Counted from the stretch's first letter, positions 17,392 to 25,456 are shown. The stretch: 42,947 nt of DNA from an uncultured Bacilli bacterium (GCA_934090935.1 CAKOKD010000010.1:1-42947); one strand, 5' to 3'. Numbers and translations: made by a program. Notes: generated by a model from the letters alone, not told the origin.

Positions 17392-18360
17392 TTAGGAAGA
17401 TAGTTTTTCCATTAAATCTTCAATATTATCTGCTTCAATTAACTCAATTTTCAATTTATTTTTTTCTTTAACAGTTTTTGCTTCTTCATAGTTTTCTTTT
17501 GGTGTTATAAAAACATCACATTTATTTTTACTTGCTCCAAGTATTTTATATTTTACTCCACCTATTTCGCCAATATTTCCGGATTCGTCAATTGTTCCCG
17601 TTCCACATATCTTTTTGTTATTGTTTGTTTTTCCACTTAATTCTTGGATTAATGCAAGAGTTAACATCGCTCCACCAGAAGGACCTGATTCACTTTTTTT
17701 GTAATTGTATTCAAGAGAATCTTTATAATCATTTACTTTTGCATAGCTTACTCCAATCAATGTTTTATCGCTTGCTTTTATAAGGCGGGCATACCTTGTA
17801 TACTCTTTATCAGAGTTTTTTACTTTTATAGATACTTTTGCTCCTTCTTCAAGAGTATTTAAATATGTTTCTACGATATCCGGAGTAAAGTCACGTCCAT
17901 CAATACTTATAAGTTCATCTCCAATTCTTAAATTTGTATCTGATGAGGAACTAATATATGTTACATAATAAGTAGTTTTTTCGATTTTCAAAGGTTTATT
18001 AACATATTTATAGGCAACACTTTTAGCATTGCTAATTGATTCATATAAACTAATTCTATCCCTTTTTAATGAATCAGCCATCTCTTCATTATCGTATTTT
18101 ATATCATCATTTTTTACAATATCCCAGTTTGGTAAAAATAATGAAAGTAATAAAACAGGAACTTTTCCTTCAACAAAACTTACATATGTCATATTTACAC
18201 TTGTTTTAGATTCCTTATTCAATCTTTTTGAAATATCTATTGTTCCTCCTGGAGCATAAACACTAAAAGGAAGATTTAAATTCATAACCACCACAAAGAT
18301 AGCAATAACAAGTATTGATTTAATATTTTCCTTTAAAAACTCATACATTTTATTAAGCAT
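17392..18360 (-). CDS. ylbL: Membrane-anchored PDZ/Lon-type serine protease (YlbL/SepM-like)
   Basis: This 322-aa protein has one N-terminal membrane helix (about 13-30), a PDZ domain around LRIGDELISIDGRD, and a Lon-type (S16) protease domain. The catalytic Ser is in SGPSGGAML and the Lys in IGGVKYK. It should act outside the membrane, cutting secreted or membrane peptides. In Bacillus subtilis ylbL lies beside ylbJ, and here a ylbJ-like gene is divergent next door, which supports the name. Streptococcal SepM, of the same family, processes a signalling peptide. Confidence 0.9.
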   Translation of the reverse strand: MLNKMYEFLKENIKSILVIAIFVVVMNLNLPFSVYAPGGTIDISKRLNKESKTSVNMTYVSFVEGKVPVLLLSLFLPNWDIVKNDDIKYDNEEMADSLKRDRISLYESISNAKSVAYKYVNKPLKIEKTTYYVTYISSSSDTNLRIGDELISIDGRDFTPDIVETYLNTLEEGAKVSIKVKNSDKEYTRYARLIKASDKTLIGVSYAKVNDYKDSLEYNYKKSESGPSGGAMLTLALIQELSGKTNNNKKICGTGTIDESGNIGEIGGVKYKILGASKNKCDVFITPKENYEEAKTVKEKNKLKIELIEADNIEDLMEKLSS

Positions 18361-18407
18361 AATTTATTCTCCTTACTTTGATTATACCATTATTATAGAG
18401 GTGAAAT

Positions 18408-19247
18408 GTGAAAAAACTGTTAACTTTATTACTTTTTGTTCTATTTATTGTAAATAAAAATGCAATCGTTTTAGCTGCTGGAGATGCCATTAATATCTGG
18501 AGTAAAAGTCTATTTCCAGTTCTTTTTCCTACTCTTATCTTAAGTGATATTTTACTTGCAAGCGGATTAATTTCTAAAATACCTAAGTTTTTTTATGATG
18601 TTTATTCTAAAATATTTAAAACTAGTCCATATGGTTTATTTGTTTTTATTGTTTCTATTTTTGGAGCAACACCAACAAATGCTAAAATATTAAAAGATTT
18701 GTATGATTCTAAGTTGATTGATAAAAACAGTTTAACAAAGATATTAAGTCAAACAATATTTTTTAATCCAATATTAATACTTACATTCAGCAATCTAAAA
18801 GTTTTAATAATTATGTGGGTATCTAATGTTTTAACAAGTTTTATTTTAAGAGATGCATTAGTAAGTGAATCCCCACCTAACGCATCATACAATTTTGAAT
18901 TTAATTTAAATAAATCTATTGAAAAGAATATGAAAACGATTCTTAATATATTGGGAACTTTAACTGTTTTTTTAAGTCTTTCAAATATAGTACCAATTAA
19001 AAATCCCATTATGAAAACATTTATATCAGGTATTTTAGAGATAACCAGTGGATTTACTAGAATAAAACTTTATACAGTAAGTCCAATAAATGATATATTG
19101 ATGCTTACTTTCACTTCTCTTGCATCTTTTAGTATAATAATGCAAATAAAAAGTATTTTAAAAGAAACTAAGTTTGATTCAAAATACTTTTATACTTCTA
19201 GAATTTTAACTTTATTTATATCTTTACTCATATATTTCATTACATAG
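18408..19247 (+). CDS. ylbJ: YlbJ-like sporulation integral membrane protein
   Basis: This 279-aa multi-pass protein contains SKSLFPVLFPTLILSDILL near residue 34 and FGATPTNAKILKDLY, features of the YlbJ/nucleoside-recognition (Gate) family. YlbJ is needed for spore development in Bacillus. The start is a GTG with AGAGGTG upstream. It is shorter than typical YlbJ (about 400 aa), so it may be a compact member. It overlaps the prepilin gene tail to tail by 24 bp. Confidence 0.8.
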   Translation: MKKLLTLLLFVLFIVNKNAIVLAAGDAINIWSKSLFPVLFPTLILSDILLASGLISKIPKFFYDVYSKIFKTSPYGLFVFIVSIFGATPTNAKILKDLYDSKLIDKNSLTKILSQTIFFNPILILTFSNLKVLIIMWVSNVLTSFILRDALVSESPPNASYNFEFNLNKSIEKNMKTILNILGTLTVFLSLSNIVPIKNPIMKTFISGILEITSGFTRIKLYTVSPINDILMLTFTSLASFSIIMQIKSILKETKFDSKYFYTSRILTLFISLLIYFIT

Positions 19248-19967
19248 AGAACTTGAACTATTACAGTTACAGATCAATTTATTATTTCCGTTGTCATTTC
19301 TCTTACATTTAAATAAATTATTTCCCATATAAGTAAAACCAATATTTACATCATAATGTTCACCAGCTAAATTAACAACTGGAAAAACTAAAGATGCGGC
19401 ATTTATATTATCACTTAAAGCACTGAAGTTTAAGGTTATCGCATCACTTAAATCGACTTCTTCAGGTAATTCTTTCATAATAGAAGATTCACTTTTAAAC
19501 GATTGATAGTTTATAGTACCTTCCGGTTTAGTTTCAGTGTAGTATCCTCTCTTATAAGAAATCATCCATGAAGTTTCATCAGTTCCTACATATTTAGAAT
19601 CATCATAGTTATATTTAGTATAATAATTATAAATCGATAAAAAAGCTATATTGGATTTTAAGAAATCTTTTTTATACTCAATACGTACACATTTATATTT
19701 ATCCTCATATCCATCAACAATTATAGAGTTATCTATACCCATCTCAGATAAAGTACAAGGGGATATTCTTTTAACACCATAATCAGCTACATCCTCTTCT
19801 ATAGTTTTTATAAAAGTGGATTGATTAATCACAAAATTTGATTGAATAGAGCTTTTTCTATCCTCATTTCTTACTTGAATAAGAAGAGAAAACAAAAGAA
19901 GCAACACGATTGAAATAATACATATGCTTACTAGAAGTTCAGTTATTGACATACCTTTATTATCCAT
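19224..19967 (-). CDS. Type IV prepilin-like protein 1
   Basis: This 247-aa protein starts at ATG 19967 (GGAGG six bases upstream). The N-terminus MDNKGMSITELLVS has the prepilin peptidase site (Gly before Met) and Glu at mature position 5, followed by a helix at about 16-35. The globular part is of unknown fold and ends with several Cys. It is the last of three prepilin-like genes (19224-21527) packed with 1-4 bp spacing. No pilus ATPase, platform protein or prepilin peptidase is in the window, so assembly genes must be elsewhere. Confidence 0.82.
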   Translation of the reverse strand: MDNKGMSITELLVSICIISIVLLLLFSLLIQVRNEDRKSSIQSNFVINQSTFIKTIEEDVADYGVKRISPCTLSEMGIDNSIIVDGYEDKYKCVRIEYKKDFLKSNIAFLSIYNYYTKYNYDDSKYVGTDETSWMISYKRGYYTETKPEGTINYQSFKSESSIMKELPEEVDLSDAITLNFSALSDNINAASLVFPVVNLAGEHYDVNIGFTYMGNNLFKCKRNDNGNNKLICNCNSSSSLCNEIYE

Positions 19968-19968
19968 C

Positions 19969-20454
19969 TTAAACCTCCATTGAAGAATGAAATACTTCAT
20001 AACTACCATCTTGATATGTTTTCTTATATTTTACAACCATTCTTCTGCTTTTATTATTTTTACCCAAATATTTAACATAATCTATTGTTGTTGCATCCAG
20101 TTTTAAAATAACATCATTATCATCTAAAACATCACTTGGAGCAAAGAAATATATTTTTTCAACTTCAAAAGACTTGCTTAATTGACTTAATCTATTCTCA
20201 CCCAAACTGCATTCATAAATGTTATTTTTTAACTTCGTACATGTATTGATATATGTTTCTATATTTCCATACTCATGAATAAGTATATCCTTTGTATAAT
20301 AAGTTTTATAGATCATTTCTGTTGTATCAAAAACATTTCGTTCTCTAGATTTTCGAAGAATATAGGAATATGTTCCAAAAAGAAGAAGCAAAGTAAGCGA
20401 TAAAACACATACAACAACCAAAGTTTCTAAAAATACAAAACCATTTTTTTTCAT
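19969..20454 (-). CDS. Type IV prepilin-like protein 2
   Basis: This 161-aa protein begins MKKNGFVFLETLVVV: a short basic leader, Gly before Phe, Glu at +5, and a hydrophobic helix to about residue 29, the standard class III signal. The remaining approximately 130 residues are soluble. It overlaps the upstream prepilin gene by 4 bp. It is likely a minor pilin or pseudopilin; its exact system (pilus, competence or secretion) cannot be told. Confidence 0.82.
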   Translation of the reverse strand: MKKNGFVFLETLVVVCVLSLTLLLLFGTYSYILRKSRERNVFDTTEMIYKTYYTKDILIHEYGNIETYINTCTKLKNNIYECSLGENRLSQLSKSFEVEKIYFFAPSDVLDDNDVILKLDATTIDYVKYLGKNNKSRRMVVKYKKTYQDGSYEVFHSSMEV

Positions 20455-21527
20455 TCGTTTTTCACCCCATCCATAATTATATAAGGGTTTGTTCTTGCTC
20501 CACTTCCCCCAGAGACATATATATTTTCTGAATTTAAATCAAGACCTAACTCAAGCATAAGTCTAAAGTTATAAGAAGCACTGTTGGAGATTGCTACATC
20601 ATTATCTCGAGTTTCATCCTCAGTAACTATTTTATCGCTTTTTTTATGTGAATATGGAACACTTGAAGCATAAGAACAATAATCAACATAGCTTTGATTT
20701 GACGATGTATCCCATACCTTATTGATATATCCAAATGTATTATTATCATCATACAAAACTGTATCATTACTGAAAGTTCCATTACAATAATTCTTCAAAA
20801 CATTTGAACCCTTAGAATTTGCAAGAGTAAAACTATACATACGATAATTATAATAAGTATCCTCTAAATAATTACCAGTAGATGATGGAACATAAACAAT
20901 ATAACTCGAGTCAACTCCAAATATCGAATTTTTAATATCATCAGTTATTTCAGTATTGTTTCTAACTTTATTTAAAACTGTTGATGTAGGAAATCCAACA
21001 TTTAAACTATTATAGTTTTTAAACTGAATAGATTGTTGATATAAGTTTTCTCCACCCTTGCTTCTTACATTTATCATCTCATTAACAATGCCAATTGTAA
21101 CTGTATGATATTTTCTAATCAAATCAGTTGATGTTTTAAATTGAACATCTAACTTAGCTGCATCCATATCGCTTAAAAAATAATAAGTTTTTTCATTTTC
21201 ATTTTGTTCTATATCAGCAACAATCCATTTAGATGATTGATTTAGAACACTTTCACCGATTTCATTAAGATCATAATTAGCAGGATCAGGATTATTAAAA
21301 CTATCTCCCATAACAGGATCATCCATAAACTGAACATAATCACCAATTTTTAAGTCCGTTATCTTTGTATTATTTATTTTAATAAGATTATTCCATGCTT
21401 CATCATCTATTTTTTTTAATAAAATTTGATTATGTAAATAGGTCAAAATCAAAGCTAAAAAGAGAGTTAAAAACACTAAAAATATTGAGTAAAGCACACT
21501 TGTTGCAATAAAACCATTTTTCTTCAC
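20451..21527 (-). CDS. Type IV prepilin-like protein 3 (large, no Glu5)
   Basis: This 358-aa protein starts at a GTG at 21527 with AGGAGAGGG upstream. The N-terminus VKKNGFIATSVLYSIF looks like a prepilin signal (Gly before Phe, long helix to about 35), but position +5 is Ser rather than Glu, unlike most subunits that enter the fibre. The large Asn/Ser/Tyr-rich domain, ending in GSGARTNPYI, suggests a tip or non-core component. It heads the three-gene cluster. Confidence 0.72.
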   Translation of the reverse strand: MKKNGFIATSVLYSIFLVFLTLFLALILTYLHNQILLKKIDDEAWNNLIKINNTKITDLKIGDYVQFMDDPVMGDSFNNPDPANYDLNEIGESVLNQSSKWIVADIEQNENEKTYYFLSDMDAAKLDVQFKTSTDLIRKYHTVTIGIVNEMINVRSKGGENLYQQSIQFKNYNSLNVGFPTSTVLNKVRNNTEITDDIKNSIFGVDSSYIVYVPSSTGNYLEDTYYNYRMYSFTLANSKGSNVLKNYCNGTFSNDTVLYDDNNTFGYINKVWDTSSNQSYVDYCSYASSVPYSHKKSDKIVTEDETRDNDVAISNSASYNFRLMLELGLDLNSENIYVSGGSGARTNPYIIMDGVKNE

Positions 21528-21591
21528 TTTACCCTCTCCTATTCTATCAATAATTATAAAACATAAATAAATGATTTTCAAGTTATGTTAC

Positions 21592-21622
21592 AAAATAAAA
21601 GAAGATAAAACGATTTATCTTC
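21592..21622 (-). terminator. Terminator downstream of the avd-like gene
   Basis: GAAGATAAA (21601-21609) pairs with TTTATCTTC (21614-21622) across a 4-nt loop. On the minus strand TTTTATTTT follows. It separates the avd-like gene from the prepilin cluster, leaving no room for a reverse transcriptase. Confidence 0.75.
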
Positions 21623-21704
21623 ATTAATCTCTTTGTCAGTTATATTATCAGTTTTAATTTTTTCCTTTTTCCTTTTATCAGCTGCAAGTACTCCTTTTAT
21701 TAAA

Positions 21705-22091
21705 TCATATTAGTTTTTTATCAAGCTTTTCAGTTGCTTCAGTAAATGTATAATTTTTACCATTCTTACGATTAAAACATTTACTAGGATTAGAGTATAA
21801 TATTCTAATCATTTCCATTATTCTTCTTTCTAATGCAGTTAAACATGCATTAGACATTTTAAGTAACCATCTTCTTGTTATAAAATCTTCACTAGTTTTA
21901 GGAGTAATAGAACAAGCCATATTGACAAGATCTGCTTGTAAGTTTGCAAGTCTATCAATTGGTTGTTGATATATTCTAGCCCAGCGAGCTGATAATTTGG
22001 AAACCAAATTCATTATTTCAACATTAAGTTCATACGCATTATTTACATAATCATATTCACTTGGTTGTCTTTTAAATCTTGGAACTGACAT
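21705..22091 (-). CDS. avd: Avd-like four-helix-bundle protein (DGR accessory)
   Basis: This 128-aa, almost all-helical basic protein begins MSVPRFKRQPSEYDYV, close to the opening I associate with DGR-linked Avd proteins of the four-helix-bundle (23S intervening-sequence-like) family. Avd forms a pentamer that binds the DGR reverse transcriptase and template RNA and is needed for mutagenic retrohoming. It lies just downstream of a target gene with a variable repeat, as in known DGRs. The ribosome site GGAGGAAAT is strong. No reverse transcriptase follows. After the stop, another frame continues as LIKGVLAADKRKKEKI, suggesting a recent one-base frameshift near the end. The family call is from pattern and context. 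Confidence 0.72.
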   Translation of the reverse strand: MSVPRFKRQPSEYDYVNNAYELNVEIMNLVSKLSARWARIYQQPIDRLANLQADLVNMACSITPKTSEDFITRRWLLKMSNACLTALERRIMEMIRILYSNPSKCFNRKNGKNYTFTEATEKLDKKLI

Positions 22092-22107
22092 ATTTCCTCC
22101 ATTATTT

Positions 22108-22138
22108 GTTCCAATTACTTATAAAAAGTAATTGGAAC
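22108..22138. repeat. 13-bp perfect inverted repeat upstream of avd
   Basis: GTTCCAATTACTT (22108-22120) and AAGTAATTGGAAC (22126-22138) flank a 5-nt loop. No T-run follows on the minus strand, so it is not a simple terminator for the target gene. It may act as a DGR-associated cruciform or as an mRNA structure between target and avd. Confidence 0.75.
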
Positions 22139-22162
22139 TATTAATTGTTTTTTCTTTGTAAC

Positions 22163-22217
22163 GTTATTTATACTGGCTTTACTCGCGTTGCTCGTAGTGC
22201 GCCTACGTATAAATAAC
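22163..22217. repeat. 11-bp inverted repeat enclosing a GC-rich, VR-like loop
   Basis: GTTATTTATAC (22163-22173) and GTATAAATAAC (22207-22217) flank 33 bp. This loop is much more GC-rich than the surroundings. Its minus strand contains CACTACGAGCAAC, close to CACTACGAACAAC in the first variable repeat. It could be the cruciform found after variable repeats in DGRs, or a scrap of a lost template repeat. Confidence 0.6.
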
Positions 22218-22283
22218 TTATCGGTTTAGTGTGAATCCTCACTTACTTTTATCTTTTTTTACAATTTTCTATATCTGCATTGT

Positions 22284-23483
22284 TTATGCGATTCGGAAAG
22301 CTGGAGAGACTCCGCGGGAAATGCTCGCATAGAGGCTGTTCCAGTTGCCGTAGCTGTAGACATCAAGGAAGTTGTTCGTAGTGTAAGAACGAGCCGAACG
22401 AAGCCACCAAACTGAGTCAACCCCGTTATATTGCTTTTTTGCTCCTGCATAACTACTTGTTGTAACTCCTTGATTTTTATAATAATCTAATTGTTTTGTA
22501 TTATTATATGATGTATCGTTTGTGCCTATTTGATCACTTGTTCCATTTTCATATACTTCATGTACACTTAGCAAATACAATTTATCTTGGGTTTCAAAGT
22601 TTGTTTCTCCGCTTGTACTTCCATGTCCTGATATTACTTTTGTTGTTGTAATTACATTTTGTAAGTCACTTGGAAGTCCATTATATATTGTATCATTTAT
22701 ATATGTACGTAACTCTGAATCTCTCCAACCTCCTACGTTTGTTCCTTTGCTATTAAATGGTTGGTTTGTTATTATATCTGCAAATTCTACTATAAATCCA
22801 CATGCTGTTTCACTTGTTTCTCCATTTGTGCATTCACTTTTGTTAGTTACACGAACTATATGTACTCCCAAATCTCCTAAATCTATTTCTTTTGTATCTC
22901 CAACTTTATAATTAACTGTATCATTATTTTTTACATTTGCTGCTATTGTTTCCCATGAATCTGTTGCAAATGATCCTGATCTAGTTCCTATTGTATCTCT
23001 TTCTACAGCATTAAATGTTAATTCACATACATATTCTTCAGTTACTTCTTCTGTTGATGTTTTATCTAGTGTTACTGTTAATGTTCCGTTTAAGCTTTCT
23101 TTTGCTTTTACTACTGTTGCATTATTTTCTAGTTCATTTTTAATACTTGTATATTTTGCTGTTGTTCCGTCCTTTGGTACACATGTTACTTTAACCTCTG
23201 CATCATAGTTAGTTGAGTTGTTTGTTACTTCATATGCAAGTATACTTGTTTGATTAAGTGTTTTTAATTCTGATGTTTCAAATGTAATTATCTTCTTTGT
23301 ATCATCTACTACTGATGAATATACATCCTTTCCTTCTAATGTTGCAGCTGTAAAGATAACTGAGAAGTCATCTTGATTTTCGCTTACGTTTGCATTTCCA
23401 TTTATTATTAATGTTGTTGAGATCGCTGCAAATCCAATTGACATTAATATAATTGCTATTATAAGCATACTCTTCTTTTTCAT
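22284..23483 (-). CDS. Secreted DUF6273-like protein with C-terminal variable repeat (DGR target 1)
   Basis: This 399-aa protein has an N-terminal signal or anchor helix (about 4-24), then a beta-rich domain. From about residue 180 follows a region with YKVGDTKEIDLGDLG, NVGGWRDSELRTYIN and QDKLYLLS that matches the DUF6273 pattern, a C-type-lectin-like fold. The last 48 residues (YNG...WWLRSA...GVSPAFRIA) hold the variable segment encoded at 22300-22430. The protein is probably displayed on the cell surface and binds ligands through this variable face. A paralogue with a different variable end is at 25501-26697. The upstream region is also shared and has a poly-G tract. Confidence 0.85.
   Translation of the reverse strand: MKKKSMLIIAIILMSIGFAAISTTLIINGNANVSENQDDFSVIFTAATLEGKDVYSSVVDDTKKIITFETSELKTLNQTSILAYEVTNNSTNYDAEVKVTCVPKDGTTAKYTSIKNELENNATVVKAKESLNGTLTVTLDKTSTEEVTEEYVCELTFNAVERDTIGTRSGSFATDSWETIAANVKNNDTVNYKVGDTKEIDLGDLGVHIVRVTNKSECTNGETSETACGFIVEFADIITNQPFNSKGTNVGGWRDSELRTYINDTIYNGLPSDLQNVITTTKVISGHGSTSGETNFETQDKLYLLSVHEVYENGTSDQIGTNDTSYNNTKQLDYYKNQGVTTSSYAGAKKQYNGVDSVWWLRSARSYTTNNFLDVYSYGNWNSLYASISRGVSPAFRIA
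22300..22430 (-). repeat. Candidate DGR variable repeat VR1
   Basis: This 131-bp segment aligns without gaps to 25517-25647. Invariant blocks such as TGGTGGCTTCGTTCGGCT and CGGAGTCTCTCCAGC alternate with codons of NNC or NNT type that differ at their first two bases. That is the result expected when AAC/AAT codons of a template are mutated at A. The GC content is far above the flanks. No template copy was found in the window. Confidence 0.75.
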
Positions 23484-23515
23484 ATTATACCTACTTTCTT
23501 TTACTTTTTTATTTT

Positions 23516-23535
23516 ATAATACCCCCCCCGATTTT
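23516..23535 (-). promoter_or_regulatory. Poly-G tract beside a -10-like box, target 1
   Basis: On the minus strand eight G (23522-23529) lie directly before TATTATAAAAT, with TTGAAA a few bases further upstream, about 40 bp before the start codon. The paralogue has seven G at the same place. If the adjacent box is a promoter, tract slippage would change its spacing. A second -10 candidate (TATAAT, 23592-23597) lies further upstream, in which case the tract is in the leader. Confidence 0.55.
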
Positions 23536-23552
23536 CAAGTCATTTTGAAGGG

Positions 23553-23572
23553 TTTACATTTCTTCTTGTAAA
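23553..23572. promoter_or_regulatory. Conserved palindrome upstream of target 1
   Basis: TTTACA (23553-23558), 8 nt, TGTAAA (23567-23572). The same palindrome, with one change in the spacer, is at 26766-26785 before target 2. It is a candidate operator or a leader RNA hairpin. Confidence 0.5.
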
Positions 23573-23591
23573 TATCCTGCTGTATGATTTT

Positions 23592-23597
23592 ATTATA
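23592..23597 (-). promoter_or_regulatory. Candidate -10 box, target 1
   Basis: The minus strand has TATAAT within GTAGTATAATAAAA, conserved upstream of both target genes. No good -35 box is 17 bp away, so an activator or another sigma factor may be involved. Confidence 0.45.
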
Positions 23598-23733
23598 CTA
23601 CATATTTGTTGTAGTCTGCTTATTTTATTTTCTTATGTGTAAAGTGTATTTATTCTCATAAAAAATAACAGAATTTCTTCTGTTATAATTAACATAAAAC
23701 AAGTAAAAACATAAAATACTATAGGTGATGCAT

Positions 23734-23928
23734 ATGAGACCATGTGGTTGTGGAAACAATAGACCACCAGGACTATTTAGTATATTTGCTATTCTTTTAC
23801 TTGGTTGTCTAATCTTTTATCAAGTAATAATTACTCTGATTTTACCATTGAGATTTAATTTATTTATTTTGCTTATAGAAGTATTTTTACTTTTCTTCAT
23901 TCTTTATCGTATAATATGGCCCTATTAA
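23734..23928 (+). CDS. Small Cys/Gly-start membrane protein, unknown
   Basis: This 64-aa protein opens with MRPCGCGNNRPPG and continues as two hydrophobic helices (about 13-35 and 40-60). The ATG at 23734 has AGGTG six bases upstream; an in-frame GTG lies three codons earlier. It overlaps the CotS-like gene tail to tail by 42 bp. I do not recognise a family; its position between spore-coat genes hints at a spore role. Confidence 0.6.
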   Translation: MRPCGCGNNRPPGLFSIFAILLLGCLIFYQVIITLILPLRFNLFILLIEVFLLFFILYRIIWPY

Positions 23929-24735
23929 AGTTTCAGTTTTATAAATATAGTTGATAAGATCCCTAGTTTTAGCAGTATTAATAAATTCATCATTTCCATA
24001 TTCTATTAAAAGTGGTGTTGATATATTAATAAAAAATAGTTTCTTTTCTTCATCGCTTAAAGAACATTTAGAAAAATATGTTTCCAATATTCCAGAGAAC
24101 TCTAAATACTTCCATTCATTGTGATAGAAATCAATTAAATCCGAAACTGGAGTATCAAAATGATTTTTATCCCACGATATAAGATAGGATTTACTATTTC
24201 TAAGAATATGTCCTAAAGAAACATTTCCATGGTTTAAACAAACCCTTTCCTTAGTTTTACCCTGTACCATTTTATACCAATTATCACACTCTTTTTTACA
24301 AAAGTTAATACATTCTCTTAATTTAGTATAATTGTTTTGAAAAAGTAATTCATGGGGAGAAGGATATTCAACAAGTTCACTTTCTTTTAAAATTCCAAGA
24401 TAATATTCATCAACATAATTTAAATAACCATACATATTATCATATATACTCTTATATCTATCTAAATTAACTTCTTTATTAAAAGAAGTTTTATTATGCA
24501 AACTTGCTAAAGTAATAGAAAGATCATTTCCAAGTTGATTTCTATCTAAACTGATATTTTTAACATATTCATATACGTTATCTCCACGTTCATCATCTCT
24601 GCTTACTAACGCTGGGAAATTATTAAAGTCTCTTGATTTAAGATAATCATAAAGTTCTAAATTTAAATCTTCATGTTTAACAACTACTTCGTCATTTTTT
24701 ATTAATACTTTACCAATTCTTTTTAGTTTATTCAT
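23887..24735 (-). CDS. CotS/YsxE-like kinase-fold spore protein
   Basis: This 282-aa protein has the layout of the CotS/YsxE branch of the aminoglycoside phosphotransferase fold. Its LNHGNVSLGHIL aligns with the catalytic-loop motif HGDxxxxN, and SWDKNHFDTPVSDLIDFY with the second metal-binding motif. The catalytic Asp of HGD is Asn here, so it may be a pseudokinase. It overlaps the SpoVID-like gene by 8 bp, as the ysxE-spoVID pair does in Bacillus subtilis, which supports a role in spore-coat assembly. Confidence 0.75.
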   Translation of the reverse strand: MNKLKRIGKVLIKNDEVVVKHEDLNLELYDYLKSRDFNNFPALVSRDDERGDNVYEYVKNISLDRNQLGNDLSITLASLHNKTSFNKEVNLDRYKSIYDNMYGYLNYVDEYYLGILKESELVEYPSPHELLFQNNYTKLRECINFCKKECDNWYKMVQGKTKERVCLNHGNVSLGHILRNSKSYLISWDKNHFDTPVSDLIDFYHNEWKYLEFSGILETYFSKCSLSDEEKKLFFINISTPLLIEYGNDEFINTAKTRDLINYIYKTETLIGPYYTIKNEEK

Positions 24736-25429
24736 CTTGACAAGGTATTATTAATTTCATACCTACGCTTATATTATCAATTGAATTATAATCTTTTATA
24801 ATATCTATGCTTATTTTATATTTATTAGCTAAATATTCAAGCGTATCCGATTCATCACATACATGAATGTGATATGTAATATATGTATTTTCTCCTTCTT
24901 GTAATGTATTCATAATTTCTGATTCAACATTGGTCTTTCTATCGTTTTCATCTACCTCTAATTCTTTAACTTCCTCTTTTTCTTCTGATTTTTCTTCTTT
25001 TTCGTCCTTTTCTTCTTCACACTTTGTAGTTTCTTCATCTTCATTTAAATCAACTATTTCAACTTCATGACTCTCTAAAAACTTGTCAAATTCTCTTTCA
25101 TCTTCAAATACCATTTTTTCTCCTTTAATTTTATATTCAATTTCGATACATAATTTATTTTGATCAATTTCATATGTAAAATTTTCTATGTCCATAGATA
25201 CAGTGTCTTTGTCCATTTCATTTTCAAAAGTATAATTAAATGGAATTTTTTTATTAAATGATTCTTGATTTAAAGATAATTCATGTCCTCTAAAAGAGCC
25301 ATTTATAATAAATGTACCTGATACTTCCTTTTCTGTTGCTTGATAATCACTATCGAGACTTATACTTGATATTTCAAAGATGTTAGAACGAAACTCAATT
25401 TCATCATTAAATTTTATTAACTTTTCCAT
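24728..25429 (-). CDS. SpoVID-like spore coat morphogenetic protein with LysM
   Basis: This 233-aa protein has an N-terminal beta-rich domain resembling the SPOCS domain of SpoVID (FNDEIEFRSNIFEISSISLD). A highly acidic Glu/Lys linker follows (about 140-185), then a C-terminal LysM domain (YHIHVCDESDTLEYLANKY, ending MKLIIP). In Bacillus SpoVID anchors the coat around the forespore. I chose the ATG at 25429 because GAGGAGAAA sits just upstream. It is shorter than SpoVID (about 575 aa). The next gene is YsxE-like, the same partner as in Bacillus. Confidence 0.78.
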   Translation of the reverse strand: MEKLIKFNDEIEFRSNIFEISSISLDSDYQATEKEVSGTFIINGSFRGHELSLNQESFNKKIPFNYTFENEMDKDTVSMDIENFTYEIDQNKLCIEIEYKIKGEKMVFEDEREFDKFLESHEVEIVDLNEDEETTKCEEEKDEKEEKSEEKEEVKELEVDENDRKTNVESEIMNTLQEGENTYITYHIHVCDESDTLEYLANKYKISIDIIKDYNSIDNISVGMKLIIPCQDE

Positions 25430-25456
25430 ATTTTCTCCTCTCAAAAGAAATATATG

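Noticed and set aside
22150..22230. Short hydrophobic plus-strand reading frame across the 22163-22217 inverted repeat
   Set aside because: It has no start codon or ribosome site; it is the reverse side of a GC-rich structured stretch.
23692..23718. Sigma-K promoter (AC-N16-CATAAAATA) for the 64-aa membrane protein
   Set aside because: The predicted transcription start would fall inside or after the ribosome site at 23723-23727, so it cannot serve that start.
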